Of a DNA stretch of 23,185 nt, positions 22,912-23,185 are shown piece after piece (the first letter of the stretch is position 1; each line of letters opens with the position of its first letter). The notes under the pieces are model-generated. The model worked only from the letters and a program-made list of their open reading frames with translations. It was not told the origin of the DNA and did no database searches. Source of the DNA: JBAXHO01 sp037138855 (GTDB lineage: Bacteria > Patescibacteriota > Dojkabacteria > B142 > OLB20). The stretch spans positions 1-23,185 of the forward strand of contig JBAXHO010000028.1 in the NCBI GenBank assembly GCA_037138855.1, in the 5' to 3' direction. A program made the position numbers and the translations under genes.

Positions 22912-23160
22912 ATGAGTCATGAAAATGAGATTCCAAGAGATCAGGCTGGAAATTTAGCACAAAATCTGCTCGCAAACGGATTAAGAATGATATTTTTCAC
23001 GGGTGGATTAGCAGGAGTATTCGAAGTTGTAAGAAATAGTAATATAATATTTACTGCATTAACTTCTAAGTGTGCCAATAATCCTGGATGTGTTGAATAT
23101 GTAAATGAAGCAATTAAGAAAAGCGTTTTATTAGGGATAATGGTAATTTCGCGTTGCTAA
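22912..23160 (+). CDS. Hypothetical 82-aa membrane protein
   Basis: I do not recognise the family. The 82 residues begin with a polar, acidic stretch (MSHENEIPRDQAG), continue with a hydrophobic segment (about 24-42), a middle part with two cysteines (54 and 60, SKCANNPGC) and a second hydrophobic segment near the end (about 69-79). Two short helices with a Cys-containing loop are plausible. A good extended -10 promoter directly upstream supports a real gene. No Shine-Dalgarno sequence precedes the ATG. It ends 25 bp before the window edge, and a Shine-Dalgarno-like AAAAGG precedes an ATG at 23183, so it may be the first gene of a longer operon that is cut off here. Confidence 0.55.
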   Translation: MSHENEIPRDQAGNLAQNLLANGLRMIFFTGGLAGVFEVVRNSNIIFTALTSKCANNPGCVEYVNEAIKKSVLLGIMVISRC

Positions 23161-23185
23161 TTTCGCTGAAAAGGTAATAGTGATG

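Noticed and set aside
23170..23185. Start of a further gene at the right edge (AAAAGG followed by ATG at 23183)
   Set aside because: Only the start codon falls inside the window, so no product can be supported.

Overview
The window looks like a piece of an AT-rich, small-genome bacterium with one membrane and a protein-decorated surface. The Candidate Phyla Radiation / Patescibacteria, perhaps Microgenomates, is my best guess. This is inference: there is no rRNA or other phylogenetic marker here. What points that way is a low GC content by eye, standard stop codons including TGA, very large secreted proteins anchored by one C-terminal membrane helix, LPxTG-type motifs, a FolC, a GldA/F/G-like ABC set, and intergenic gaps filled with 7-8 bp tandem repeats.

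Layout. The left half (99-14916) is all on the minus strand: a P2-like cation-transporting P-type ATPase, a 1223-aa NHL/beta-propeller surface protein, a 2199-aa surface protein built from SdrD_B/CnaB-like, Ig-like and PKD-like domains, and FolC. The right half (15135-23160) is all on the plus strand: a membrane-anchored PF09826-type beta-propeller protein, a small cysteine-rich protein with an LPQTG sorting signal, a three-gene ABC operon (ATPase, ABC-2 permease, GldG-like auxiliary protein) joined by two 4-nt ATGA overlaps, an HtrA-like serine protease with a PDZ domain, and an 82-aa hypothetical membrane protein. The two halves diverge from the gap at 14917-15134.

Most products act at or outside the membrane: three surface proteins, a membrane-anchored propeller, an envelope ABC system and an extracytoplasmic protease. 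FolC is the only clear cytoplasmic housekeeping enzyme. A shared role in building or maintaining the cell surface is plausible but not proven. No sortase is encoded in the window.

The intergenic DNA is the most unusual part. (1) A roughly 100-120 bp element occurs twice, at about 2701-2823 and, inverted, at about 17801-17905. Its two ends are well conserved, but the central hairpin has been replaced by an unrelated palindrome. Both copies sit just after the 3' end of an LPQTG-containing gene and carry a TTGACA box pointing at the next gene. (2) Short tandem arrays of 7- or 8-bp units (GATACNN, TTTCCAG, CTAGATTC, AACTTTT, TTATGAA) recur at several places, often in the presumed leader of a gene; one runs into the 3' coding end of the GldG-like gene. 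One strong intrinsic terminator and several good -35/-10 pairs are visible. Most first-in-transcript genes have no Shine-Dalgarno sequence before the start codon.
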